DNA of 64,000 bases from Roseovarius sp. Pro17 (GTDB taxonomy: Bacteria; Pseudomonadota; Alphaproteobacteria; Rhodobacterales; Rhodobacteraceae): NCBI RefSeq assembly GCF_035599575.1, contig NZ_CP141179.1:806001-870000 (forward strand). The letters are read 5' to 3'. The notes under the pieces are model-generated. The model was not told the DNA's origin and did no database searches. It saw only the letters and a list, made by a program, of their open reading frames with translations. The translations under genes were made by a program, and so were the position numbers. Below, piece after piece: positions 35,699 to 44,775 of this stretch. How positions within the stretch are numbered: position 1 is the stretch's first letter; the number at the start of each line of letters is the position of its first letter.

Positions 35699-36382
35699 CT
35701 AGCCCGCGATGGGCAGTGAACCGATATTGTAGCCAAATGTAATGCTGCGCGACAATACCGGGTCTTCCAGTTCGCACTCCAGCCGTCCGGCAGTTTCGAT
35801 CCCGCCGATGGCAGGCAGCGTTCCCCCGAACATCGCCGTTCCGTCGGCCAAACCTTCCGAACCGGCGTATCGCTGAATCAGATCCTTGGGTGTCAGAAGC
35901 CCCGAAACCTTCCCCTCTTGATAGAGGCTACGGCTCTCGTCATCAACGCGCCAACTGCGCAGAATCAGATCATCCCAGTGCTGCTCGACTTCGGCGAAGG
36001 GCCAGACCGTGCCAGCGATCGGCTTGTCACACATTTGCTTGGACAGCGCGACGCCGTGGGTCTCTGCCGCGCGGTCCGTATGGTCAGACCCCACACCGAC
36101 ATAAAGTGCACCCTTCTGAGCGAAAATCACCGGCTCGACCTCACCCGAAGATGCAGTGCCAAGAACTTCGATTTCCTCTGCAACGGTCAGGCGCGCGGCC
36201 GCTGCACGATAGAAAGTGGGTGTTTCCTTGGGGCGTGGCACGCCTAGCGCTTCCAGTTCGCGGATGTGATGCTCCATAGCTTCGGCGTCTCGGCCCGCCC
36301 AGCCGGCTATGACCAGGTGGGAAATGTCCATATCGAGGGCGGAGCTATCTTTCTGGCTGGCGACCAGCATCTTAAGTCTCAT
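35699..36382 (-). CDS. DUF2848 family protein (FAH-like)
   Basis: 227 residues. Recognised from blocks ISHLVIAGWAGRDAEAMEHH, HIRELEALGVPRP, PVIFAQKGALYVGVGSDHTDR and GTAMFGGTLPAIGG. DUF2848 is thought to share the fumarylacetoacetate hydrolase fold and is regularly found in catabolic operons beside amidases and Liv-type transporters; a hydrolase role is likely but unproven. Divergent from the ABC operon, sharing a 187-bp region that holds the 18-bp palindrome. Confidence 0.75.
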   Translation of the reverse strand: MRLKMLVASQKDSSALDMDISHLVIAGWAGRDAEAMEHHIRELEALGVPRPKETPTFYRAAAARLTVAEEIEVLGTASSGEVEPVIFAQKGALYVGVGSDHTDRAAETHGVALSKQMCDKPIAGTVWPFAEVEQHWDDLILRSWRVDDESRSLYQEGKVSGLLTPKDLIQRYAGSEGLADGTAMFGGTLPAIGGIETAGRLECELEDPVLSRSITFGYNIGSLPIAG

Positions 36383-36473
36383 GTCTCAACTCCTGTAAGC
36401 GCATTTTTGTGGGTTCGTGGGCGGCAAGGATCGCTATTGCCGGTCAAACAAATTACAACCCTACAATAATATG

Positions 36474-36491
36474 CTTGTGAAATTTCACAAG
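36474..36491. promoter_or_regulatory. Operator palindrome CTTGTGAAATTTCACAAG (second site)
   Basis: An 18-bp perfect palindrome between the leftward DUF2848-gntR pair and the rightward ABC operon. It contains the 12-bp core found before the MarR operon. The AT-rich TACAATAATAT just left of it could be a -10 box for the rightward promoter, in which case binding would block transcription. Confidence 0.72.
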
Positions 36492-36569
36492 ACTTTTTAT
36501 AGTTTTCCGAGTCGACCATCCAGAACGAGGGAGGATGATCGCATTTTCGAGGCTTTGGGAGGAGTTCAG

Positions 36570-37871
36570 ATGTACGACCAAATGAAACTACGCAAAATTT
36601 TTGGCGGTGCCTTACTGGCAGCTGCGCTCGCGCACGGCGCGGCCGCGCAAGACAAACCGGACAGCTTGGATGTAGGGGTATTCACATTCATGTCGGGGCC
36701 TGCCGCCGCCTACGGGATGCCCGGCAAGCAGGGTGCCGAAATCATTATCGAGCAAATCAACGCGGACGGGGGCGTCGGCGGTGTGCCGATCTCGGCCAGT
36801 TTCGTCGATGAGGCGCAGGGGGCAGAGGGCGTGCTTTCCGAGTATCGCCGTCTGGCAGAGAACGGCACGACCGAAGCCATGATCGCGGCGCTGTCATCAG
36901 GGCATTGCCTTGCACTTGCGCCGGTCGCCGATCAGTTGAAGATGCCGACCATTGGCTGGAACTGCGACACGCACCAGCTGTACCAAACCGGTGAGTTCGA
37001 CTATTTCTACCGCCCGAACGGCAATACCATCGCTGAGTTTGTGGCTTTTGCGCTATATTTTCTGGACCAACACCCAGATCTAAAGACGGTTGCATTCATC
37101 AATCCCGACTATTCTTTTGGCCATGATGCCGCCGAAATCGTCAAGGCGGCCATCAAAGCACTGCGACCCGATGTCAAAGTGGTGGCCGAACTCTACCCAA
37201 AGCTAGGCTCGCCCAGCTATCAGACCGAGGTTTCTCGTCTTTCGGCTGCGCGTCCAGAAGTGATTTTCTCAAATCTGTGGGGCGCGGATCTGGAGAACTT
37301 CGTCCGTCAGGCACAACCGCGCGGCTTGTTCAATCAAAGTAATGTGGTCCTTGCCTTGGGGGAGACGATTCTAGAACGTATCGACCTGCCTGAGGGTGTA
37401 ACCGTAGGTGTTCTGGGTGACGGAATGTGGAACTCGCCTACCGCAAAGGAGATCGGGCGTGCCGAAGCCTTTGCCGAAGCCTATCGGGAAAAATTTGGTG
37501 AGAATCCGATCTTTCCATCGGTCAAGATGGCCAACGCTTTCCTCGTTTTGAAATCAGCCTATGAGGCCGCGATGGAAGAGAATGGCGGCACTTGGCCAAC
37601 TAAAGACCAAGTTGTAGGTGCGCTTGAAGGTATTAGCGTTACCACACTGACTGGCGAAGTCACCTTTCGCGCGGATAATGACGGAATTGTCGACCAGATC
37701 GTCGGTACAACGGTCAAGCCAGAAGGCGCAGAGCATGTCACTATCGGAAACATGGTGCGCTACGACGGCAAAACCCTACTTCCGCCAGAAGGCGAGGATG
37801 CCCTCGCATGGATCAGCAAGCTGACGCCTGAGTTCATGGACAATTTACCCGATGCAGGCAGCTACAAGTAA
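36570..37871 (+). CDS. Liv-type ABC transporter substrate-binding protein
   Basis: 433 residues from MYDQMKLRKIFGG, with GGGAGGAG 6-13 bases upstream. Signal peptide ends AHGAAAQ. Type I periplasmic binding fold: LDVGVFTFMSGPAAAYGMPGKQGAEIIIEQINADGG, AMIAALSSGHCLALAPVAD and YSFGHDAAEIVKAAIKAL. Captures the substrate of the oxidative pathway encoded by the neighbouring genes; the ligand is unknown. A hairpin follows its stop, consistent with higher expression of the binding protein than of the permeases. Confidence 0.9.
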   Translation: MYDQMKLRKIFGGALLAAALAHGAAAQDKPDSLDVGVFTFMSGPAAAYGMPGKQGAEIIIEQINADGGVGGVPISASFVDEAQGAEGVLSEYRRLAENGTTEAMIAALSSGHCLALAPVADQLKMPTIGWNCDTHQLYQTGEFDYFYRPNGNTIAEFVAFALYFLDQHPDLKTVAFINPDYSFGHDAAEIVKAAIKALRPDVKVVAELYPKLGSPSYQTEVSRLSAARPEVIFSNLWGADLENFVRQAQPRGLFNQSNVVLALGETILERIDLPEGVTVGVLGDGMWNSPTAKEIGRAEAFAEAYREKFGENPIFPSVKMANAFLVLKSAYEAAMEENGGTWPTKDQVVGALEGISVTTLTGEVTFRADNDGIVDQIVGTTVKPEGAEHVTIGNMVRYDGKTLLPPEGEDALAWISKLTPEFMDNLPDAGSYK

Positions 37872-37888
37872 GCTGCATTCATCGCAGT

Positions 37889-37917
37889 CCCAGCCGCCAC
37901 TTCGGTGCGCGGCTGGG
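37889..37917 (+). terminator. Intra-operon hairpin after the binding-protein gene
   Basis: CCCAGCCGC and GCGGCTGGG make a perfect 9-bp stem with an 11-nt loop, followed by TTT, 17 bp after the stop. Placed between a binding-protein gene and its permease genes, it probably acts as a partial terminator or 3' mRNA stabiliser. Confidence 0.6.
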
Positions 37918-37967
37918 TTTCATGGCGTAAAGACCGCTGTTGGATCACGAATTGTTCAGGCTTTTTC

Positions 37968-38867
37968 ATGACACAAACTCTCATACCGCTTCTCGTTGAT
38001 GCACTGGCCAATGCCGCGCTGATCTTTTTCGTCGCCGTCGGTCTAACGCTCGTCTTTTCCGTTCTGCGCATTCTAAATGTGGCGCATGGCAGCTTTTACT
38101 CAATCGGAGCCTACGTTGCGGCCTCCCTTGGTTTGTGGATCGTCAGCATTGGCGCTCCGCCTTGGTTGACCTTTCCGGCGCTGCTTTTGTCTGCAGCGTT
38201 GGTGGCGGCTCTTTTCGGGCCATTGATCGAGCATACTCTGATCCGCTGGACCTACGGCAAGAGCGAAGCAGTGCAGATTCTTGTTACCTTCGGATTGTTT
38301 CTAATTCTCGAAGACCTTCAGCGCCTATTGTTTGGTGTGCAATCCATCTACTCGGACACGCCCATGTCGTTGCTTGGCGTTTCTGAAATCGGCGGCATTA
38401 TTTATCTCAACTATCAACTTGTTCTGGTCGGGCTGGCCGTCATGGTGCTGGTTGGCCTGCGCGTATTCGTCCGACATACCCGGACTGGACGCCTACTTAC
38501 GGCTGTCGTCGCGGATCGCGAAGTATCGCTGGCCATGGGAATTGACACAAACCGAATGTTTATGATCGCCTTTACGCTTGGTGTCTTTCTTGCTGCATTA
38601 GGTGGGGCGATGGCGACGCCTACGACGGGGGTGGCACCCGGTCTTGGCGCTGACACGATGGTTCTGGCGTTCGCCGTGGCCGCGATCGGAGGGCTTGGTC
38701 AGGTCGAAGGTGCAGCCTTGGCCGCGATTATCGTCGCCCTTGCGAAAGTGCTGGCCATCTACTTCATGCCGGCGCTCGACGCGGTCGCGCCTTACATCGT
38801 CATGGTCGTCGTCCTCAGTATCCGGCCTCACGGCCTTTTCGGCACCGCCCAAACCCGGAGGATTTAA
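37968..38867 (+). CDS. Liv-type ABC transporter permease (LivH-like)
   Basis: 299 residues from MTQTLIPLLVDALA. Eight or so membrane spans; family block LNVAHGSFYSIGAYVA near 42 and the cytoplasmic-loop motif GGLGQVEGAALAAI near 245. The start at 37968 is preceded by a weak site. It is followed by the LivM-like gene with a 3-bp gap. Forms the inner-membrane channel with that protein. Confidence 0.9.
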   Translation: MTQTLIPLLVDALANAALIFFVAVGLTLVFSVLRILNVAHGSFYSIGAYVAASLGLWIVSIGAPPWLTFPALLLSAALVAALFGPLIEHTLIRWTYGKSEAVQILVTFGLFLILEDLQRLLFGVQSIYSDTPMSLLGVSEIGGIIYLNYQLVLVGLAVMVLVGLRVFVRHTRTGRLLTAVVADREVSLAMGIDTNRMFMIAFTLGVFLAALGGAMATPTTGVAPGLGADTMVLAFAVAAIGGLGQVEGAALAAIIVALAKVLAIYFMPALDAVAPYIVMVVVLSIRPHGLFGTAQTRRI

Positions 38868-38870
38868 TCC

Positions 38871-39815
38871 ATGCGCCTTGTGCATATCATTATTGCAGTG
38901 GGAGTTCTTCTGGTCGCGCTCGTCCCATTGGCCCTGCCGTTCCTCGAGTTTGTCCTGACCATCGCCATCGCCAAAGGCTTTGCAGCGCTTGGTGTCGCCT
39001 TGCTCTTGCGGGCGGGGATGATTTCCATCGGTCATGCCATGTTCTATGCCGTGGGGGCTTATACCGCCGCTTTTCTGGGTACCAAGCTGGGTGTGACCGA
39101 CTTGGCGGCGATGCTGCTGCTGGCCCTGCTGATGTCCGCCCTAACCGGGCTTATTCTCGGGGCATTCCTCGTACGCTATCGCGCGATTTTCTTTGCGATG
39201 CTGAATCTGGCGATCTCGATGGTCGTATTCGCTTTGGCCTCTAAATTTTACGGGATTACTGGGGGTAGCGATGGCCTGCGGGTGCCTATTCCCACCATCT
39301 TTGGATGGGCGCCTGACAAACCAGTTTTCGACACGGTGCTGTTCTACGTTGCTCTCACTCTCGCGGTGTCCATTGGTTATTTGGTCTATCGCTATCTCAA
39401 AAGCCCGCTTGGGCATGCACTTGCCTCAATCCATACCAACGAAGTTCGTCTCGAATATCTGGGCGTATCAGCTTGGGCCGTATTGCTTGCCGCCTATGTC
39501 ATCTCGGCTTCGTTGGCGGGGATCGGGGGGGCTATCGCCGCCGTCTCTATCGGGCACGTGCTTCCGGAATACGCATTCTGGACCGAGTCAGGCCACTTTG
39601 TGCTGACTGCAGTTCTGGGCGGGATAGGCGGTGTCGTCGGGCCATTCATCGGGTCTATCTTTCTGGAAAGCGTACATAGCGTGGCTGTTAATTATGCTGC
39701 AGAGTATTGGAACATGATCATGGGTGCTGCCCTCTTGATCGTGATCTTCTTTCTACCCAGAGGCCTCTACGGACTAATCGAGCGACGGAAGCCCAACGGG
39801 GAGGACAAGCTATGA
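38871..39815 (+). CDS. Liv-type ABC transporter permease (LivM-like)
   Basis: 314 residues, ordinary LivM length, in contrast to the fused LivM at 3065. Blocks SIGHAMFYAVGAYTAAF and GGSDGLRVP, then GGIGGVVGPFIGS as the ATPase-contact loop. The stop overlaps the ATPase start by 4 bp. The GAGGAC before the next gene lies inside this one. Confidence 0.9.
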   Translation: MRLVHIIIAVGVLLVALVPLALPFLEFVLTIAIAKGFAALGVALLLRAGMISIGHAMFYAVGAYTAAFLGTKLGVTDLAAMLLLALLMSALTGLILGAFLVRYRAIFFAMLNLAISMVVFALASKFYGITGGSDGLRVPIPTIFGWAPDKPVFDTVLFYVALTLAVSIGYLVYRYLKSPLGHALASIHTNEVRLEYLGVSAWAVLLAAYVISASLAGIGGAIAAVSIGHVLPEYAFWTESGHFVLTAVLGGIGGVVGPFIGSIFLESVHSVAVNYAAEYWNMIMGAALLIVIFFLPRGLYGLIERRKPNGEDKL

Positions 39816-40561
39816 CCACTAAACCGCTTCTGGAAGCCAAAGGACTCGAAGTGGCATTCGGCGGAGTCCGTGCAGCCGACAACGTAAATCTCCAAATCCA
39901 TAAAGGAGAGTTCGTGGCAATTATCGGCCCGAACGGATCGGGAAAAACAACGTTCTTGAACTTATGCACGGGCTATATTCGCCCCGTCGCGGGCGAAGTG
40001 CTCCTCGATGGTCGTTCGATCACCAGCATGGCCCCGCGAAAAATCGCGCGCCAAGGAATAGCGCGCGCCTTTCAGATCCCGCAGCTCTTTACCGAACATA
40101 CCGTTATTGAGAATCTGATGCTGTCAATTGCTGCCCGTAGGGGTATCTGGCAAGCGTTGGCGCCGCTCGATAGGCCGGACTATCGAGCCGAGGCGATGGA
40201 GCTTCTCGAATTGCTCGAATTGGCCGACCACGCCGAAGTCGCCACAGGAACATTGTCCGAAGGATTGCGCAAGCTGGCCGATATCACGGTTGCATTCGCT
40301 TTGAATCCGCAACTCTTGCTCTTGGATGAACCGACGTCGGGCGTCAGTTCCCTTGAGCGGTTCAGCATCATGGAAACTCTTATGGCAGCGATGCGTAAGC
40401 GTGAGCTAACAGCGCTCTTCGTGGAGCATGATATGGAAATCGTCGAGAAATACGCAGATCGCGTGGTGGTATGGGACAGCGGCAAAGTCATGATGGATGG
40501 GTCACCGGATCAGGTTCTGAAAGATCCCCGCGTCCTAGAAAGCGTGATTGGAGTAGCCTGA
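39812..40561 (+). CDS. Liv-type ABC transporter ATP-binding protein (LivG-like)
   Basis: 249 residues. Walker A GPNGSGKTT near 40, signature LSEGLRKLADI near 153, Walker B LLLLDEPTSGV near 172 and the H-loop FVEHDME near 205 are present. The signature is a tolerated variant. Overlaps the permease gene by 4 bp and the next ATPase gene by 1 bp. Energises uptake for the oxidative catabolic locus. Confidence 0.9.
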   Translation: MTTKPLLEAKGLEVAFGGVRAADNVNLQIHKGEFVAIIGPNGSGKTTFLNLCTGYIRPVAGEVLLDGRSITSMAPRKIARQGIARAFQIPQLFTEHTVIENLMLSIAARRGIWQALAPLDRPDYRAEAMELLELLELADHAEVATGTLSEGLRKLADITVAFALNPQLLLLDEPTSGVSSLERFSIMETLMAAMRKRELTALFVEHDMEIVEKYADRVVVWDSGKVMMDGSPDQVLKDPRVLESVIGVA

Positions 40562-41217
40562 TGCTAGAATTAAGTGATATCCATGTCGAAATCGCCGGGG
40601 CACCTGTCCTACGGAGTGTCAGCTTTGCATTAGAACCCGGCAAAGCGACTATCTTGATCGGCCGCAACGGCGCGGGCAAGACCACTACATTGCGCACCAT
40701 TATGGGGCTCATAAAAGCGTCGCGGGGAGAGATCCGCATTGACGGTGAACGGCTTGATCAGATGCCGGCCCACGCCCGAGCGGGACACGGAATAGGCTAT
40801 GCGCCCGAAGACCGGCGCCTGATTCCGGAATTCACAGTTGAGGACAATATCCTACTGCCAGCGCTCGCGCTAAAGGTGCCCTCGGCCAAGCGAGCCACGC
40901 AGCTGGAGGAGGTATATGATTTCCTGCCCGAGCTAAAAAAGATGCGCTCGCGTTCAGGCGGTGGAGTGTCGGGCGGGCAGGGCAAGATGGTAGCCTTGGG
41001 TCGCGCCCTGATGCTGGCGAGAAAGGTCTTGATGCTCGACGAGCCGTTTCAGGGCCTAGCTCCCGCGCTGGCACTGGACTATGCGCGCACTCTTTCCCGC
41101 CTACGCGACGCCAAGCCAGAGATCGCGATTCTGATCACGGAATCCAGCCCCCACCTTTTGAAAGCGGTCGCCGATGTGACACTCATGATTGAGCGTGGCA
41201 AAGTCGAAGTTGCATAG
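40561..41217 (+). CDS. Liv-type ABC transporter ATP-binding protein (LivF-like)
   Basis: 218 residues, a little shorter than typical LivF. Walker A GRNGAGKTT near 35, signature VSGGQGKMVALGRAL near 138 and Walker B VLMLDEPFQGL near 158. The motif YAPEDRRLIPEFTVEDNI is typical of LivF. Start overlaps the preceding stop by one base (TGATG). Last gene of the operon; no clear terminator follows before the IS6 remnant. Confidence 0.9.
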   Translation: MLELSDIHVEIAGAPVLRSVSFALEPGKATILIGRNGAGKTTTLRTIMGLIKASRGEIRIDGERLDQMPAHARAGHGIGYAPEDRRLIPEFTVEDNILLPALALKVPSAKRATQLEEVYDFLPELKKMRSRSGGGVSGGQGKMVALGRALMLARKVLMLDEPFQGLAPALALDYARTLSRLRDAKPEIAILITESSPHLLKAVADVTLMIERGKVEVA

Positions 41218-41310
41218 TCATAAAGCAACCGCAGTAGTCCGAAGCGCCTGCTGGGCGCTGTCAGATCAAATCGGCTTAAGCGGGGCAGGGCGGCTTGATA
41301 GCGTTGCGCC

Positions 41311-41574
41311 ATGACGAAATGCTGCCCCTTTCGCTATTTCAAGACGAGCGCTGAGATCATCCGCTTGACGGTGATGCTACGTGTCCGTTTCCCACTTTTG
41401 CTTCGGAACGTGGAGGATCTACTGCACAAACGCGGCATGAATGTGAGTCATAAGACGGGTCGATTAGGGTTGAACAGATTTTGGTCGATGTTTGCGGCCG
41501 AGGCCCAAATGAGATCCAAAGAGAGCATGCGGTCAAGCCGCTGCTGGACTCCCTCTGACCAGACGTCCTCATGA
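41311..41574 (+). pseudogene. IS6-family transposase remnant (second copy)
   Basis: Reads MTKCCPFRYFKTSAEIIRLT, then VRFPLLLRNVEDLLHKRGMNVSHKTGR and NRFWSMFAAEAQMR, the first ~70 residues of an IS6-family (IS26-like) transposase. It then continues as unrelated sequence to a stop; the DDE catalytic domain is missing. Less decayed than the fragment at 7528, with which it forms part of a long repeat. A possible IS terminal sequence (GGCGCTGTCAGATCAAA) lies near 41256. Confidence 0.78.
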
Positions 41575-41975
41575 GGGTGATGTAGGACAAAAGTAATCTG
41601 CTTCGAAACTAGTCGCGTTTACATCAGCTGGGATTCAAATCGGCAGATCGTCACAATAAAATCAGATGGTTAAGTGGTGGAGAAGGTTCGACGGGGGTCC
41701 CGTTCCCTCCGCCACTTGCCCTTGAGACAACTTTCTCCCTATCCGGCTGCGGCCAAATTTTTCCGTTATGTTCGAAGGTTGTGCGGGTTCGGTTGAGCAC
41801 CGCCCATGCTAGAAATCGTGTATATCCGCTCTCTCTGGGCCGATATTCTCTGTAGCTGATGACTGCGCCATTTTGGCGTTTAGGTTGTAAGATTCTGTTT
41901 TTGGGTGATTTTTAAAAAGCCCCATTATTGACTTCGACGCCAATCTCGTTCGGCCATGTGGAGCTGAAATCGGAA
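41311..41975. repeat. Long imperfect direct repeat, copy B
   Basis: Counterpart of 7528-8072 in the same orientation, ~33.8 kb to its right. It carries the IS6 fragment and then the non-coding part with GGAGAAGGTTCGAC, CCCGTTCCCTCCGCCACTTG and TGCTAGAAATCGTGTA. Identity is high in the distal 300 bp. Nothing else is recognisable between 41218 and 42023. Confidence 0.8.
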
Positions 41976-42023
41976 CCCGGAACTCTGCTGAGGCCCACAC
42001 TACAACGCTAAAAGGAGCTCGCC

Positions 42024-42431
42024 ATGATGATCCACCGCGCCGGAGACCGGCCTTCGCAATTCCCAAGCAGTGAGTATTTCACCGGCAAGGTGCGGTTTGA
42101 TCCGGTAGTGTCGGGTGACGACCCCTCACCGGTCAAAATCCTGTCGGTGTCTTTTGAACCTGGCGCGCGGACAGCGTGGCACACCCATCCCGCCGGTCAA
42201 ACACTGCATGTTTTGTCGGGCACTGGGCTGGCCGGGTCTGAGGGCCAGCCGGTGCAGGTGCTGCGTTCGGGTGATACGGTCTGGTTTGCGCCAGGGGAGC
42301 GACATTGGCACGGCGCGTCTCCCGACTGCGGAATGACGCATTTGGCAGTGCAGACTTCTGTCGATGGCAAGACTGCCGACTGGATGGAGCATGTCGCGGA
42401 CGAGGATTACAACGCCTCGCGCGCCGAGTAA
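42024..42431 (+). CDS. Cupin-domain protein ((R)-mandelonitrile lyase-like)
   Basis: 135 residues, AAAGGAGC upstream of ATGATG. Cupin motif 1 WHTHPAGQTLHVLSG with two His and a Gln; motif 2 PGERHWHGASP with His. This His-His-Gln-His style is that of the small manganese cupins related to the bacterial hydroxynitrile lyase family and to carboxymuconolactone-type cupins. Physiological role unknown. Not in an operon. Confidence 0.8.
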   Translation: MMIHRAGDRPSQFPSSEYFTGKVRFDPVVSGDDPSPVKILSVSFEPGARTAWHTHPAGQTLHVLSGTGLAGSEGQPVQVLRSGDTVWFAPGERHWHGASPDCGMTHLAVQTSVDGKTADWMEHVADEDYNASRAE

Positions 42432-42660
42432 AATCGAACGGAGCAGCCCACAAAAAGCCACTAATGCCGAAGGCTCATTCTGTCCGCCTAGGGTGAGTTC
42501 GTCTGCCCCCAGAATTCGTGGGCGTAGCGAATTTCCGGCCTGGTGAAGCTGCGCCGCGGCGCTGAACGATGTGATGATGGCCCGGAATGGGCCGGTGGTA
42601 CCCCTCTGCCATAGAAACAACGGCTTGCATAAATGCTCTGCTCCGGTGCAAATTCATCTC

Positions 42661-42912
42661 ATGCCGGTTAAAGAAATATTCGCCATCGCCGACGTCCGCA
42701 TTCCGGTCAAACGCAAAAAGACCCTAGATCCCGGAAAAGTTAGTGATATCGCCGAGGATATGCTGGAAAATGGCCAAACCACCCCTATCCGTCTGCGCAC
42801 CGGTAAAACCGGCGGCTATGTTCTTATCGAAGGCTATCACCGTTTAGAAGCACTCCGCGCCCTCGGCGAAGACAAAGTCGAAGGGTATCTGGTCCACGCC
42901 CGGCTGCACTGA
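42661..42912 (+). CDS. Small ParB-like nuclease-domain protein
   Basis: 83 residues: MPVKEIFAIADVRIPVKRKK, DPGKVSDIAEDMLENGQTTPIRL and VLIEGYHRLEALRALGEDKVEGYLV. The GxHRLEA box is the ParB/sulfiredoxin nucleotide-binding motif. The protein is only the N-terminal ParB domain, without the HTH, so it is not a chromosome-partitioning ParB. Stand-alone copies are common and poorly understood. Confidence 0.8.
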   Translation: MPVKEIFAIADVRIPVKRKKTLDPGKVSDIAEDMLENGQTTPIRLRTGKTGGYVLIEGYHRLEALRALGEDKVEGYLVHARLH

Positions 42913-43215
42913 ATGTATTGGTCGCCGTTTTAGTACGGCAGTTGTCGCCCTGCAGACCCTCGTTTGCAGCCCCGAATGCTGCACTGTTCATGAATGGCAG
43001 AAACGCGGGAGCCGCACTGCAGCGTTGGCAGATAGTGTAAAGGGCGCTCTGGGCCGTTCATGTTGAGCGACATCGCTTCTCCGGGTGCAGTATGCTGCAC
43101 CGCGGCATGTCGGCTTAGCCCTAATCGGACACAAGTGTCTTTGACGGGCAAAACTGTTATAGTTGATCTTTAGTTGGCTGTAGAGCGCCGAAGCGCTTCG
43201 AAGGGTCGTTGAAAC
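42913..43215. other. Intergenic region with no recognised feature
   Basis: 303 bp between a ParB-like gene and a membrane methyltransferase gene. Contains two GCAGTATGCTGCA-like palindromic bits near 42975 and 43088 (CTGCACTG, GCAGTATGCTGCAC). No gene. Confidence 0.4.
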
Positions 43216-43662
43216 ATGCTGAAGCTTCCGCCACCGATATGGGCCCTCCTCATCTTGATCCTCACGGCGGGCGCGACCTACATGGCCGGGTGGCCCATCG
43301 TACCTTGGGCACATAGCCTCTCCGTTGGCATCGCGCTCTTCGCGATCAGTTTCATTGCTCCAGTTTGGGCCTTGATATTGTTCCGTCGTGCAGGCACCCA
43401 GATTAATCCCACTTCGGCTACCAACAACAAGTTGGTCACCGACGGACCATTTCGGTTCACTCGCAATCCTATGTATCTGGGACTCGTTCTCCTCAGCCTC
43501 GGAGTAGCTGTGGCGACAGGCGCTATACTTATGTTCGTCGCCCCCGTCTTGGTATTCGCTATTGCGAATTGGGTCCACATCCCTTTCGAGGAAGCCAAGA
43601 TGCGCCGCCAGTTTGGCCCGGCTTTCGACGCCTACGCGCGCAACGTGAGACGGTGGCTTTAG
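43216..43662 (+). CDS. Isoprenylcysteine carboxyl methyltransferase-like membrane protein
   Basis: 148 residues with four hydrophobic spans. The AdoMet-binding signature of the ICMT/PEMT superfamily is present: LVTDGPFRFTRNPMYLGL near 75-95 and EEAKMRRQFGPAFDAYARNVRRW at the C-terminus. Bacterial members methylate small thiols, phospholipids or unknown substrates. Alone on its strand. Confidence 0.83.
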   Translation: MLKLPPPIWALLILILTAGATYMAGWPIVPWAHSLSVGIALFAISFIAPVWALILFRRAGTQINPTSATNNKLVTDGPFRFTRNPMYLGLVLLSLGVAVATGAILMFVAPVLVFAIANWVHIPFEEAKMRRQFGPAFDAYARNVRRWL

Positions 43663-44367
43663 GCCCTCGCTTGTTACGGTTGCGCGATAAAATCGGCCCC
43701 GCGACCGGACGTCTGGACTGTCCGCGCGGCAGTCCTTCGCTTCTGGAAAATTCTGCGCAATGCATGAACGGCTGTTCTGGTGAAGCTGCAATGCGGCGTA
43801 GACAAGCCCGGTTAATGTCTCCTGTGGACCGGTCGCAACGGTCGGCACAGGGCGGGGAGATGCCGTTCCCTGCGGGTGCATGGGATTTAGGATTAGGAGA
43901 AGCGGCCATACACGGCACAAATGACCGCGGCATCCTTGCTGCGACAGGTACTAAGGTCTGCAATACGCAGAAACTGGACTCTGCATTGCTGAGTAAGCGG
44001 AACGCTTTGACGGGCATTCGCCCCTGCAAATGACAATCACATTCGGAGGCAGAAGAGATGCACATTTGGCAATAGCTCGGGCTAACTTTTAGGCTGCTTC
44101 TGGCTATTGAGCGGACCTTAGACATATTCTGCACTAAAGGCAGCTTCTCTAATTGGGTGTTTGGATCATTGTCGCTCATCCGGGTCACGCTTCTCTTCGC
44201 AGACTTGTTGATACCGCGATGGCACCGCTGCGCGCATATGTCGGATCGGCAGTGGAGAGCCTTGCTTAGAGACGCGCTTCAAGGTGCGCAGCAGCCATTT
44301 CGACTTCTTCCACAGACCTCGTCCGGTGAGGGACGACCCGGTCAAGTTGGGTGGTGGGCGTATCAGA
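43663..44367. other. Intergenic region with decayed sequence
   Basis: No convincing gene. Overlapping frames on both strands have random composition. Sequence near 43720-43930 resembles the dispersed intergenic repeats of this window (GCAGTCCTTCGCT, AAATGACCGCGGCATCC). The right part adjoins the IS110 remnant and may be IS flank. Confidence 0.45.
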
Positions 44368-44731
44368 TCATGCCGTGTCCTCCACCTGTGCCGGACGGAA
44401 TTCTGTGCCATCTGCCCACATCCGATGGAACAAGACGGCGAGTTTGCGGGCGACAGCAACGACAGCACGACGGCGACCTTTGGTTCGGATCAGCCTCATG
44501 CCCCAGGATTTGATCTGCGACCCGGCCATCGTGCGCATCAGAAGCGCATTGGCCGCTGCGTAGAGCGTCGCACGGACATCTCGCTCGGTCGCCTGACAGC
44601 GCTGCATTGATCTGGCGCGCTTCCATGTAAACGACGTCAAAGCCTTCCTCCTTCAGGCCGAAGTACAAATGCTGGCTCATGGTGCCGGCTTCAAAGCCTA
44701 GGGGGCAATATTCGGTGCCAATTGACACAGA
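44368..44731 (-). pseudogene. IS110-family transposase remnant
   Basis: Two frames together spell an internally deleted IS110 transposase. The first part reads GFEAGTMSQHLYFGLKEEGF, then VVYMEARQINAALS (N-terminal DEDD domain). After a frame change near 44590 the C-terminal part reads RATLYAAANALLMRT, IKSWGMRL, RRRAVVAVARKLAVLFHRMW and ADGTEF. The central ~200 residues are missing, so it is inactive. It lies directly upstream of the DMT transporter gene. Confidence 0.75.
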
Positions 44732-44775
44732 CATCAATCTCCCTGATTGCGCTTATAATAAGAAAGGCTGATTTC

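Noticed and set aside
43569..44033. A 154-codon open frame overlapping the ICMT-like gene end
   Set aside because: It overlaps a well-supported gene and its sequence has no coding character; it lies in repeat-derived intergenic DNA.
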